From assembly GCA_021234155.1 (NCBI GenBank), contig JAJEKV010000004.1, forward strand, positions 23,285,122 to 23,349,121: a stretch of DNA of 64,000 bases. The letters run 5' to 3'. The position numbers and the translations under genes were made by a program. This DNA comes from Isoetes taiwanensis. Lineage: Eukaryota; Streptophyta; Lycopodiopsida; Isoetales; Isoetaceae. The first letter of the stretch is position 1; every line of letters begins with the position of its first letter. The notes beneath the pieces are model-generated. The model worked only from the letters and a program-made list of their open reading frames with translations. It did no database searches and was not told the DNA's origin. Below, in pieces: positions 23,501-34,869 of this stretch.

Positions 23501-24739
23501 TTTTTCTATCTTATATACTCCGATCTTTTTTACTCGCCAGATCAAGCATGGTGCATAATCTTTAGCGCAATGCGAAACACATGCAGCATTTGTGGCCGGA
23601 GCTGGAAGAAGCTCTGTAAATCCCCTTCAGCTTGGATCCCCTGTTATGTCTCGTGTTACCTGGTAATATATTTTCTCTCTAGTTGAAATTCAAGAAGTGT
23701 ATTTGTATCGATGCAGAGAGCTTGGGATTTGCACTAACATATGGAAGATTTGAATTCGGATTACAGCGATGGATGTGGAGAATTACAGAGATGGAGGTAA
23801 GGTGTTACAACAGAAGCATATAGCCATGCCCAAAACCATGCCCAAAACGAAAAGGCCCAAAAGATATGTACCAAATTTCAAATTTCAAGCATGGGCGGGA
23901 AAAAAAAGGCGGGGTACAGTGATAAATAAAAATAATACATTAAAAAAAAATTATTTTCGAACTGGCTAGGTAATATGTCTTTTTATACGTCTACCAAATC
24001 TCTCTCAAGTTGTAATATGTGTGCTGGTACGTTCACATGTCCCACATTATTTTGACCTTATAGGTGAATCTTTGTTAGCCCATGGAATATTTATTTAATA
24101 AGATGATAATATATTAAAAAATTTAAGTTCAAAAAAGGGGTATTACAAGGTGCAATAATATATTAAAAAAAACTATAGAAAAAAGGGAAAGTATTTAACT
24201 TCATATAATATGAGGGTGTTTAACTTTATATGTACATTGGCAGGAGGTGCTTCTACATATTCTATCACTTGGGGCCCTGTGGGGACTGGAACCAGTCGGC
24301 CAGCCGGCCAGATGATATAGTGGCCAGCCAACCAGATGATATGGTTTGAACCTTTAGGACATTGTCCTAAATCTCTTCTTTTTCAAAGGTATGTACAGAA
24401 TCCCCCCCGCTTCCTTTTTAATTTCAAATTTCGAATTTATCTAAGGCCAATGGATATGGATTTAAATGTTATATATAAATTCTAATGCCATATGTTTTAT
24501 ATTATTTTAGATCATATTATATTGTTTAGCTCATCTATTATTAAAATCCCATTTTTTTTCAAGCAGATTTGTGCTCCATAATATTGGAGATATTAAAATC
24601 CCATTAGTCATGATTTGTGCTCCATAATATTGGAGATAGAAACTATGTTTGTAGACAAGTAGGTTTGTGACATTTGTTTCATGTTTCATTACATGTTTGA
24701 GTTGAGAATGACCCTCAGACTTAAGTTTTTTACTCTAAG

Positions 24740-25330
24740 CTGCGTTTTTCGACTCGCGAGTCGAGAAAGTTCCTCAGACCTGCCTTTTCCATAGAATTGG
24801 CCCACAGAGCTGCGTTTTTCACTCTGAATTGTCTTTCTCGACTCGCGAGTCGAGAAAGGCCCTCAGAGGGGCCTTGAGGGCCTTTCTCGACTAAAGGCCC
24901 TCAGAGAGTCGAGAAAGACCCTCAAAAAACTTTTTTTTTTCCTACTTAGAAAAAAAAAGAATTTTTTTTTCTTGTTTTTTGTTTTTTTGGGCTCTAAGCT
25001 ACATTTCTCGACTCGCGAGTCAGGCTAGGTGACATGCATTGGTCAGGCTAGCGTGTTCAGATTTCTATTCTCTTCAAGTTGCTCTCGTGGCTTGGAACGC
25101 CTCAGACCTTGCTCTGCATGTTGTTTCCAGTAGGTGGTCTGTGTGCGAAGATGATGTAATATTTGTGTCAGCCAGACCATCATAGTATCTTCAACCATTG
25201 TAAAATACAATGTAATGAAATTATTTATGAATAAAAATTCAGGGCAGAGCAGCACTTTGTTTACAGAGAGATAGCATTTTCATTGGTTTTAGTTGTGCTC
25301 TTTATCTTCTCGACTCGCTAACCGAGAAAA
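24740..25330. repeat. cluster of CTCGACTCGCGAGTCGAG palindromes
   Basis: Perfect or near-perfect copies of the 18-bp palindrome lie near 24749-24768 and 24836-24857, and a partial one near 25006-25021. Degenerate half-sites (TTTCTCGACT, AGTCGAGAAAG) lie near 24888-24920 and 25308-25327. They are set in repeats of GGCCCTCAGA and GAGGGCCT. The remainder of the segment is T-rich. The unit looks like a chain of small hairpins. Confidence 0.75.
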
Positions 25331-25499
25331 GTAGACCACGTAATTTTCCTTAACCATTTCTTTCACACAGGAAAACAGGCATCTTCTGAAGCAATAATGC
25401 GGTTTTAAAAATTTCCCTCGTCCTTTTCGTGTAAAATAACAGGGTTCCAAAAAAAAGTGGGAATGGAATGAGACCCACTTTAATTAAATGCGACTTACC

Positions 25500-28105
25500 C
25501 ATATATACTCTACGTAAAAATTCTCTTATGAATATAAATACTGTCTTCCAATAAATAGTCATTTTATTTTTATGCTATTTTTTGAGTTGGTTTGGACCTA
25601 AATGGTGGAACAATATCATGAAGTATGCTTCAGGAAATGATCAAATCACGATTTCAAGACCATTTGGAAAATTTCCCTATTTAATGAAATTGTGCTTTTC
25701 AATTTCTAATACCTACTCCTGGATGTTGCCATCAACAAAACTTTTGCTTTTCTCAACAATAACAATGCTACAATGTTTTTTTAGCAGAAGCAATAAGTTG
25801 CACAGATCCAAGACATAAACCAGCAGAGCAAAAGAGCAACACAAAAAAGACAACAATTCATCCCCACCTTCTATCTTTCGGATCAATTCATCGTCGCCCT
25901 CTATATGTCAGATCGATCCATGTGCACCGTGTGTATGTCAGACCGAAGCCCATGCCATCGCGGTCATACGTCCAGAATATTCCATGGCATATGATCCCCA
26001 AAATAAATCTAGGCCTTTCATGATGTATTAAGTTTTACGAAGGTTGGCTCGTCTAGTTACCCTTTGCCTGCAGGGTAACCAGGACCCTGGTTCACCAAAG
26101 TCAAGGGCCCAGATTGGACCTGAGCCTAGGAACTGATCACGTCCGTTGAGAAGCTGTAGCCTTTGGGAAGTGCTCTATTTTTGCTCTTCCCTAGGAGCTA
26201 GGTATGGTGTACTCCGGCGTCGCTCTCACGCCCCTGTTGGAGCCTTAACAAACGCAAAAAAACAAGAGCCTTTCTTTCTTAAAAAACGAGCGCCTAGCAG
26301 ACAGGATTCAGTCGCTAATAAACCAGGTATTCAAAACACGAATTGAAAAGTAGAAAGCTTTTCGATTTATATTCCTCTTTTTCTGCCAGTAATCTTAGCC
26401 GAATCATGAATGCACTCATTCTGTTTTAGCTCTGAGATGCTTCAAAAAGAGGATAAACCAATCCGCCTCTGTATGTGTGATGCTTATAATAGTCAAATAA
26501 TTGGAATGTTATAAAAGAAATGGTGGAGCCAGAGGGATTGATTAGGTCCAGGTCCAGGTCCATCCATGCAAGAAACAGGTTGCCAGATTCATGTGCAGAG
26601 TAGGCTATTATGATGCCTTTGTTTATATGCCTGAGAATAATTTAGGGCAAGAATTAGGGCAGTAGTCTTTTCTTTTTTTCTGCTCTGATTCATTCGAGGG
26701 AATCAATGGCTAGGTTAAGTATAGGCTTTTTTTTAGGCTTATTTTTTGGCTCTGCTGTTTCTGGTTGTTTCTGGGCTCCGTGCTGATTGATGATGGCATG
26801 CACTATCATACCTCTGTTCTGGCACTAATACACAGGTGGTTGTGTCTGTGCAGGGCCCTGCTTATTTTGCCTTCTTTCTCATTCAGATCTACAACAAAAA
26901 AAACTGGCATTATAATATTTTTGCTTGATACTCTGTACTAGAATGTCTCTTCAAGGGGGTACGGTGTCCATGTCTCACTCTAGCAGCCCTGAGATGACCT
27001 GTTCTCTCTGCCCTCAGCCAAATGAACCTCGAAAACAGGTCTACTCTGCCATAGCCAGGTTTTTCCTTCTAGTTCTTTATGTATATATATAACGTATCTA
27101 TATCATTGTATATGTGTATTATATTGCCCTGTATACATGTATAGTGTGTGGCTTTTAGTTTTATATAGTGACTAGAATCTGCTCATCCATTGATACTTCC
27201 ACCATTGATTGCAACAATTTTGTCTTATTTACCCATGTGGCTCTTCCACCTTGTTGCCCCTCTAGCTGTGTGTTCATGCCCGGACAAGACGCGTGAGGTC
27301 AAAGATGCTCCCCATTTCGCAACCTGTTCTTTGGAAGTGTTGACATGACGTCAAAGATGCCCAATCATCCTTTCAAAAAGATGCCCAATCATCTTGCCAT
27401 GAGGCTCAGAATCATCGATCGCATGTATTCCTCAGAATGTGTTGTCTAGAGATTGCATTTTAGCCCGTGACAAGTGAGTGATTGCCTCCTGATTATGCCA
27501 AAGTTTTTTTGCTCTAATAATATATATATGCCACCACAATTGGCTCTGAAAAGATGGATGCTTTATATCCTCTACAGCCCAGTCCAAAAATCTACATTGA
27601 ACATCTAGACTAACTTTCCACAATATTCGATGAGTCTTTGCTCTCTATCAGTGATCATTAGTCACTGTAAAGGTAGTAATATCGATAATAATTTAAAGAA
27701 AAAGGATATTTGCTTTGTCCGTATACGACTTTCTAGTTCTAGTGGAAATAATAATAACATATTATTTAAACCATGTAGTTATAGGATATTGCAGGAAGTA
27801 CATAAATGTTTTCGCCTTCATATGCTTGCTCTTTGTGATAGCCATCAAAAGTTGGTGACCACAGTTTGGTATCTAAGTCAAATATTTCCTTGAGTAGGTT
27901 TTGACCAGGCATTAAGATATGCCAATTTGATGTCATGATTATAAATCACTTCGTCCATCGCGTACCTCTTGGAGGATGAATAATTGGTTCATGAACTTTC
28001 TAAAAGGTTGATTTGCTTATGGGCTTAGGAATTTCTAGAAAGGTTGATTGACTTGATGGTTATTGTTAAATGACAAGTCAATCGTGAATGATGATCCTCA
28101 AGCTT
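25500..28105. other. gene-poor interval, nothing recognised
   Basis: Only short frames without motifs. A small hairpin (GTTACCCT, loop, AGGGTAAC) lies near 26057-26080. No repeat family or RNA gene was identified. Confidence 0.35.
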
Positions 28106-28109
28106 GGAA

Positions 28110-30303
28110 CCTTTTTGCATCGATACAATTATATGCTTTTCAATTTCATGTTATGTGTAACGAGTTATCAAGACAATCAAGATGATGGTGGTTGTATAAG
28201 ATAAGAATATATTTACTACTTTTGTTTAATTTGTAATATGTGGATAAATTTATTTTTTTAGGATGCTACACTCTTGAATACAATGGAAACACAAATAATT
28301 ATTTTTCACCTTTTTAAAAGATAGTTGCATTTTGTATGCGAGCGAAACTCTATACCTAAAAAATATGTTTTTTATATAATTTATGCTAGAAGGAAGCATT
28401 AAGCAAAAACCTAGTTTTTAGCCTAAAAGTGTGGAGAATCCCATGTTTTTTTTACTAAGAAATTTTTTGAGAAATTTTTTTACATACGGAAATTCTTGAT
28501 TTTAACAAGGAGATTGCCAAGATTCCCCAAAATTTGTCGCTCATTGTTACTGGTATGCAATGAAAATACAAATAATATTAATCGCTTTCTCCTTTTTGAA
28601 AAGATAGTGGCATTTGGTATTTTTTGTTAGGGAAAATGCCCTTATATTTTGTTAAAACGATCAAAATGCTCGTATATTTTGCAAAAATGAACAAAATGGC
28701 CTTAAAATTTCCCCTTTTTTTAAATGGTAAAATAAGTGAAGGTCCTTCGTAAGACTTATATGGATGAAAAAGATCTTTTCAATAATGGTAAAAACATATA
28801 GAACGAAGTTTTTATCTTCAAGTTATAGTGTCGTAAATATTTGGTCTATAAAAAGACTCAAAGGGCAAAACTTGTTAATTTCAAAGGTAAATTCAGATGG
28901 AATTTATCTTGTTGGAAAAATATTATGTTAAATCTACAATGTTTGTGAATACAACACAACTTATGAATCTGATGAACAACAAAAACTATCTTTATAATAT
29001 TTATTAAAATGCCCTTTTGCCTTGATGGCATTTTGGTAATTATAGTAAAATGTAAGAGCATTTTGATATTTGTTGTTATTGGTATTTTAGGAATGTAAAC
29101 GTTGTTTATGATGAAATAGTAGTATTATGATTATTAGTAAATTGATTAGATATTATGACTAAATAATATGATATAATGGTCATATCATTGATTTAGTAGT
29201 TTAGTATTCAATTCAAAACATTTATTAGAAACAACAATTTTCTCCACATAAATATATTACATATGGATCTATGATATCGACATACAATGGAACCAACGCC
29301 ATTCAGAGGGGCTGCACTGACCATTAAAATTGCCAGAATCGTACCACCAGCTAAGGAAAATAAATAGACAGCAAAGGTAAGATGTTTGAACCATAAAGAA
29401 AAACTCAATTACACATTCAAATGAAACCCTTTTGCCTCGAGACAATTATATGCTATTTAGCTTCTTGTTTATATATAAATAACGAGTTATCAAGAATCAA
29501 AATGGTCATAGTTGCATAAAAATGTATTCTCCATTTTTGTTTAATTTGTAATAAGTGCATAAAACTATCTGAAAAAAACTACCCTCTTGTATTCAATAAA
29601 AATTGCAACGAGAATACAATTAACTCTTTATTATTATTTTAAATGATAGTGGCATTTAGTACTTTTTTTGTTAGGAAATGCCCCTAGATTTTGCTAGAAA
29701 AATCTATCAGCCTTTAAGTACATGGTGTTCGACTAGAGGAGCTATAACTTTTTTGCGAACAATCAAATAAGAAGGTGCCCTTCACAAAACATGTAGATGA
29801 AAGAGATATTAAAAAAAAAAAACTACTCAAAAAGCGTAAGTTGTATTTTTAGATGAATTGGAAATATATTATGTTAATCTATAATGTGGTAAAGATAAGT
29901 AATAAACTTGATGGGCCACAAAACCTATATTATTATATGAAGGACATTTTAGTAATATTAGCAAAAAATAAGGGCATTTTTTGGTAATTTTCCCTATTTG
30001 TTATTGGTATTGTAGAAAATGTGAATATTGTATATGACCAAATATTAGTATTATGATTATTACATGACTGAATTAACTGAGTAAATATTACGACAAACCA
30101 ATATAATATATGTCATATCATTGGTTTTAGATATTTGGTGTCCAAGTCAAACATTTATTAGATTCACCAAATTTCTCCATAAATTAAGTATGGATCTATG
30201 ATATCGACATAAAACCGAACCTAAGCCATTCAAAGGACCGTACTGACCATTATCACTACTAGAATTGTACCACTAACTAATGAGAATACATAGACAATAA
30301 ACT
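28110..30303 (+). repeat. diverged large tandem duplication
   Basis: Segment 28110-29376 and segment 29430-30303 share ordered blocks: ACAATTATATGCT, AACGAGTTATCAAGA, TTTGTTTAATTTGTAATA, the GTTAGG(G)AAA(A)TGCCC block, then TATGGATCTATGATATCGAC and the ACTGACCATTA block at the far end. The second copy is shorter, having lost parts of the middle. Neither contains a credible gene. The unit may be a non-autonomous element inserted twice, or a segmental duplication. Confidence 0.7.
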
Positions 30304-30689
30304 ATCCATTCTCATTCGGAATATGAAAGGAAGGAGGAGCTAAACGAAGGTTTACAACATTTGTATTCCGCTTCACATACTACAAACCCTGGAGAGGTAC
30401 TTAAGAAAGTGTAACGTATGTCCCTTTTAAGTTTTCTCCTTATTAATTCCTATTCTGTAATAAGTTTGTGCATTCCACGCTACTTTAGAAGTATACTCCA
30501 GATTATATATCTGCTATTCCCGAATAGTAACTGTGTATTCTAGAACAAAAATATAATCCAGAATACACATTTGCTACATATTCTAAACGAGGTGCGCCCT
30601 GGACTACCACAGTCGTCAGATTCGTCGATCCTAAAGACCCAGATCGTTTGTTGGGGCCTCTGGGCACCTCTCGTTTCGAGTATAGTCAT

Positions 30690-30885
30690 TTATGATTAGA
30701 GGCGCCTATGATTTTGAAATATGAAATACGATTTCGCCTAAGGTTTTGAGGGAATATCGAACCTCTATACGGCTTTGCCTAAGATTTTAGAATATGAAAT
30801 ACGGGGCTTGAACCTCTACCAAAATAATTGAATGTCCTAATAAAACTACTTTAACCAATGTACCCAGTGAGCTAATGTGATTATT
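30690..30885 (-). mobile_element. tRNA-derived SINE (minus strand)
   Basis: On the minus strand a perfect polymerase III box A, TAGCTCACTGG (30874-30864), is followed 49 bp later by a perfect box B, GGTTCAAGCCC (30814-30804). They fit TRGYNNANNGG and GGTTCRANYCC. The downstream body holds a roughly 70-bp direct repeat (GTATTTCATATT...AAAATC(T/A)TAGGC) with a second box-B-like GAGGTTCGATATTCC near 30760. The head does not fold as an intact tRNA, so it is a SINE, not a tRNA gene. It lies inside or beside the left end of the large transposon. Confidence 0.6.
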
Positions 30886-31499
30886 TTTTATCTTGAATCT
30901 ATGCTTTTTTTATAACAATCCATTCAATTGTTTTAGGGATATATAGTCTATAGTTTCAGGAATTGTTATTTTTACATCCATATCAAATCCCCCTGGAACC
31001 CCCTATTATTTTGCTACATATTTGCTATCATGAATAGCGTAGGGCCTTAAAATATTTTCTAGAATGCAAAGTAGTCTATATTTTGCCACAAAGTAGTCAC
31101 ATTTTAAGATATTTTTAAGCAAAAAAAAGTGAGATTTTCTGTGCGAAAAAAAAGTTCGTAGATAACCGATAGACTCACAAGAGCACGTTTTTCTAGTAGT
31201 TTAGAGAAGTCTTTGTCTTCTATATTTCAAAATACGATCTGTATTCATTGTGGCAATATGTACTCAAGTTAACAACCTGGATTTCTGCAGGAAAGAAGTA
31301 AATCAAGAAAAGCCCAAAAAGATTCTCAAGGTTGCCCAGGAGCCCCACCCATAACAAAATATTGATGCAACATCCAAGCCTTTTATTTATGAAAACAAGA
31401 AAAAACTAAGTGGTACATTACAAGAGGCACAGCGGGAAAATACAACGCAATCACTTCTCTTTTTGTCTGTAAGAGATCTAGTAGTGCGCATTTTAAGGA

Positions 31500-32490
31500 T
31501 GGTGATTTTGATTGTATGGCACCATTCAGGAAGTTATGGATAGGCTCTCGATCCTATTTTAGGCTGGTTAGGGTGCAGCGTGAAGCCTTGCACAAGTACA
31601 TTGCTTACAATATCAACAAGAAAAAGCTTTCTGTTATCATCCATAGAGTTCAAAGTGGCCAGAGTGAAGCACTTGAATACAGTGCCTTGGAGATGAAAGA
31701 GTTGTTGTGGACCTTATATCCGGGAAAGGATAACCAGAAGAAGATACGAAAGAGGCACGATCATGTAAGAAACAAAGATCTACCATTGATGCCAAGGAAC
31801 CAAAGAAATGTAAGGTGGTGTAACTATCAATAGCCCAAAAAAGAAGAGAGGCAAAGGGCAAGGCCCAGAGGTTCCAATTAAGGAGAAGAAATTGGACAAA
31901 ACAAGTGAAAGAGTGGAAGAAATTAACAGGCACAAATATGTTAAGGGTGTTGTTTATCACTTCCTTGAAGCTGCCAACCAAGAATGAAGCTGGAGAGCGG
32001 CCACTTTAGGTCAGAAGAATTTATGAAGATCACTTAAAGAACTTGAAGGATAGAATTAGGAGCATCTCTAATGCCCATATTGCACCAATATGGGTACATA
32101 CCCCACAGAATATGATACAGAATAGGTGGCAGCATACACATGATATATGCTCAATGGCAACCATAGCTTCAAGGCTAGAAGGCAGTTGTACAAGGAGAAG
32201 CTTAATCCTAGACAATTGATCGTACTTTGTGCAATGGTTTAAGTGACGAGGAAGCTAAACTCATTGCCAACATGCACAATACTGACAATGAATACAAGAT
32301 AAAAATGAGCTTCATTAATAAGATCATGTATATGCGCAGGGAGTTCCTTCTATTTAAAGAGAAGTATGGAGAGGATCTGCAGAAACCAGCAGCCTCGTTG
32401 GAACTGAAGGAGCAGTATGCCATTGCATGTTGCCTCAAATATGACAAGGCTAACAAATGCGCTTCATTCATTGGCCATGACAACTAGTTT
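31500..32490 (+). pseudogene. transposon-encoded protein, upstream exons, function unknown
   Basis: Plus-strand protein-like text begins near 31516 (REALHKYIAYNINKKKLSVI, EYSALEMKELLWTLYPGK), continues near 31915 (EINRHKYVKGVVYHFLEAAN), and ends with 32227-32487 (GLSDEEAKLIANMHNTDNEY through SFIGHDN). Frameshifts separate the pieces. It is followed by an intron-like AT-rich gap with GTATTCC palindromes, then the next exon. The segments share strand and order with the methyltransferase-like exons, so they are probably parts of one spliced gene or of two neighbouring ones. No domain is recognised. Confidence 0.5.
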
Positions 32491-32673
32491 CAGTTGGTTT
32501 TTTGGGAGGACAGAGTAAATAGCTATCTATTCTGGAATACACATATACATCCCCTTTGTTATAACTTTTGTATTCTAGAGTCCACATTCGTATTCTTCAA
32601 TAATCAGTCCTCTTGGTTTTGTCTGTAGTTATTTATATTCCAGAATATAGATTACTAGTTAACAATATCGCTC

Positions 32674-32910
32674 TTGCAAATTCGAGATCCCCAAAAACAA
32701 CAAATATTTCAGATGTTCGAGTGCGCGGAGCTAAAGTCCAAGGGAAATGTCTCCAAAAAGAAGAAAGGTTCTGATGTTCCCAAGAAAGAAATGGCTATCT
32801 GGAGGGTACAAAAGGGTTATATAGATCTTGTCTTGTTCGAGCTGTTGCTACAGAAGGTGGTCGATAAAGAGTTTACCTTAGAGGAACTGTCGAAGGAGTT
32901 GCACAGATAA
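32674..32910 (+). pseudogene. transposon-encoded exon, basic and helical, function unknown
   Basis: The frame reads a Lys-rich stretch (KSKGNVSKKKKGSDVPKKEM) and then an amphipathic region (VQKGYIDLVLFELLLQKVVD, EFTLEELSKEL). It lies between two AT-rich gaps that both contain degenerate GTATTCC palindromes, consistent with an exon. No catalytic motif is visible. Confidence 0.4.
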
Positions 32911-33059
32911 GTTCATTAATATTCCAGATTAGCATTTCTTTCTTCTCTAGACCTATTAGCTCTATGTTTCAATATTTCCCCTTTCCTTATAATTTTACCT
33001 TATTTTATGTATTCTAAAATAGTTTTCCTCATTTTAGTTTCACATTCTGCTACATTCCA

Positions 33060-33215
33060 CCAAAAGAATGTTATTACATGTCAAACCTGTTTGATGGAGC
33101 AACTCAATGTGCAAACTTGGGAAAGATGCCTGGAACTCTATCCCATTGCTATAGCAGACGAAAGCGTAATTCAATACGCTCTGAACTTTGAGGGTTGGAT
33201 AAGTCCCCTTATTTT
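33060..33215 (+). pseudogene. exon shared by both copies of the transposon family
   Basis: The segment aligns with 63465-63590 at the nucleotide level (ACATGTCAAAC(C/A)TGTTTGAT and on). The common reading frame is CQTCLMEQLN and TW(E/D)R, then (I)QYAxN(L/F)EG. The Cys pair may be a metal-binding knuckle, but that is speculative. In both copies an intron-like T-rich segment with palindromic 14-mers precedes it. Confidence 0.5.
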
Positions 33216-33271
33216 GCAAATAATTTACTAATTGTACATTTTAGCAAAAAGAAAAATAAGGACCTTCCTGA

Positions 33272-34230
33272 GGGTTTTATGCATCTAGTAGGATTGCATG
33301 TGAACAAAGAAACCTTGTTGAAAGGAGGATCTTGGAAGTGGAACCATCTGAATGGGAGAAATTTAATTTGTTTGACCAAAACAACCTATGTTCAACTGTT
33401 GATGGGGACTGCACCAAGCTGGTCGAGACTGTCAAGCCTCAAGATTTCATGCTTATCATTGCAGACATCTCTTACAGCTTCAAGATAAAATATAGCCGAT
33501 ATGATGACCCACATTTTAGGAATCAGAAGTTCAATGACTTAATGGTCTAAATCAAATCACAACAATTAAGCACTGAAGGCTGGTTGTGTTCCATTCCAGC
33601 ATGCAGGCTAGGCTTGTTGAGGCCAGCTTCAAAAATCATTTTGGCTTCTTTGAACAAGTAGGGTAAGAGAATTTCGTTTGATAAGTATTTTCTAATTTAC
33701 TTTTCCTTAATCTTATATTCTAGAATACACCTTTGCTATTCATGAATAGCAAAGGTATATTCCAAAATAAACACTTCAGCCACTTAGATGTCAAACCTGT
33801 TTTTTCTTTTCCTATTCCAGAATAATGAACTTCCATTTCATGTTATTAGATTATGACGATCTTTTATTTCTAATTGCTTAACTTAAGTGCTTTTACTTCT
33901 TAGATACAAATCAAATACTAATCACCATGGTGGAGGCCCGGAGCTCCTAAGTAAGGTTGAGTATCTTCATGTTGCTTATTGGAGCTTTGATGGGAAGAGG
34001 ACCATGGAGCACTTCAACACTGTTGGTTGTTCTGACTTCTCCAATCCAAGTGCATAGGATAGGATCATAAATCACTACCAAAAGCCCCACAGACTCATCA
34101 ACCATCTCATTGACATGCTTTCACATCAAATAGATTGAGTCCTTGATGTTTTCTCGGGCTCTAATACTACTATTGCTTGTGAACTTAAGAAAAGCCCATG
34201 GAGATATACAAGGAGGTTTTGCGATTCATA
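33272..34230 (+). pseudogene. beta-class DNA amino-methyltransferase (N6/N4)-like protein, broken, spliced
   Basis: The first exon frame contains GDCTKLVETVKPQDFMLIIA followed by DISYSF. This matches the start of the N6_N4_Mtase fold, where DISY stands at the DPPY motif IV. After one frameshift the frame RLVVFHSSMQARLVEASFKN leads to a donor GTAAGA (33662). The acceptor TTAG (33902) rejoins in phase. The second exon holds YQKPHRLINHLIDMLSHQID (motif X-like) and then VLDVFSGSNTTIA, the motif I (usually DxFxGxGTT; the third glycine is Asn here). Motif IV before motif I is the beta-class order. Two in-frame stops show it is dead. Such enzymes methylate adenine or cytosine amino groups in DNA. 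The domain call is from motifs only. Confidence 0.65.
33662..33902 (+). other. predicted intron of the methyltransferase-like gene
   Basis: Donor GG|GTAAGA and acceptor CTTCTTAG|ATAC restore an open frame across the junction. The intron contains TATTCTAGAATAC and the perfect palindrome GCTATTCATGAATAGC (about 33739-33754). Confidence 0.55.
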
Positions 34231-34869
34231 AAAATGAGATTGCATGCTCTATCTACTCTCCCTGACGAGAATCAAGAGTTGGGAGCCAAATCTGAATCAT
34301 CTTAAAAAAATACAGTCTCTGTTTACAAGCTCCACAGAAGATGAGGTCACCTTTGCAGAGTTGCAAGAAGGAGCTCTCTGGTTATACTAAAGATAAAGGT
34401 AAAGAAGAGCAACCTTATGACTCTGAAAAAGAGCAAACAAAAGGTCAGAGCATGCCTTCTACGAGCATGTACATGAGAAACACTATGAAGTTGGCCTTTG
34501 ATTGCTCGTCCATAAATTATATTGATAATCCTTTGCAACTATCTAAAATGGAGTATTTAATAGATTTAGTGAAATCATTATTATTTTTTCTTCTCAAATC
34601 TGAAGATTTTTTTCCTTGCTTTCTAGTTAATTTTAATTTAAAGTAATTTTGGACCTTTTCAAGTATGTTCTTTACAAAAGGACACTAATGCTCCTATGTA
34701 GAGCCAAGATGCAGGAAAAATAAAAATCTTAAGTCTCTGGAAATTCTCACCTTCAATTTAAAAGGCCAAATTGAAGAGCATAGTGTGTTTTTAAAAGGGA
34801 ACCTTTGAAATGGGAGTGCTGCAATTCCCATTTTAAATGCAGCCTTGTCGGTAGTAATGAACTCCACGC

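Larger units (their letters stand above)
21696..25496. mobile_element. candidate 3.8-kb element bounded by an exact 25-bp inverted repeat
   Basis: The 25 bases at 21696-21720, containing GCATTTAATTAAAGTGGG, occur exactly reverse-complemented at 25472-25496. Inside are a 280-bp polypurine tract, several perfect palindromes with TCGACTCGCGAGTCGA or related cores, and a 5' gene-like piece with a transit-peptide-like exon. No transposase frame was found. Outer flanks do not extend the repeat (ccc against gta). It may be a non-autonomous transposon carrying host sequence, or two chance-placed copies of a small repeat. Confidence 0.5.
30300..34850 (+). mobile_element. inverted-repeat transposon with methyltransferase-like gene (long copy; left end uncertain)
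   Basis: The right end (34780-34850) is clearly homologous to the right end of the element at 59735-63884: both read GAGCAT(A/G)GTGTTTTT, AAAGGGAA and CTTTGAAA(T/C)GGGAGTGCTG, then a short inverted copy of the A/CCCCATTT-type block, then GCA(G/A)(C/T)CTTGT. Both also carry palindromic GTATTCCAGAATAC sites and a shared exon (33060-33200 here, 63465-63590 there). The left end was not found exactly; degraded palindromes begin near 30491, so it probably starts around 30.3 kb. Inside are protein-coding remnants separated by intron-like gaps. Confidence 0.65.

Noticed and set aside
31637-31981. Minus-strand frame of 114 codons
   Set aside because: Antisense to the transposon coding segment, with low-complexity Phe/Ser/Leu content.
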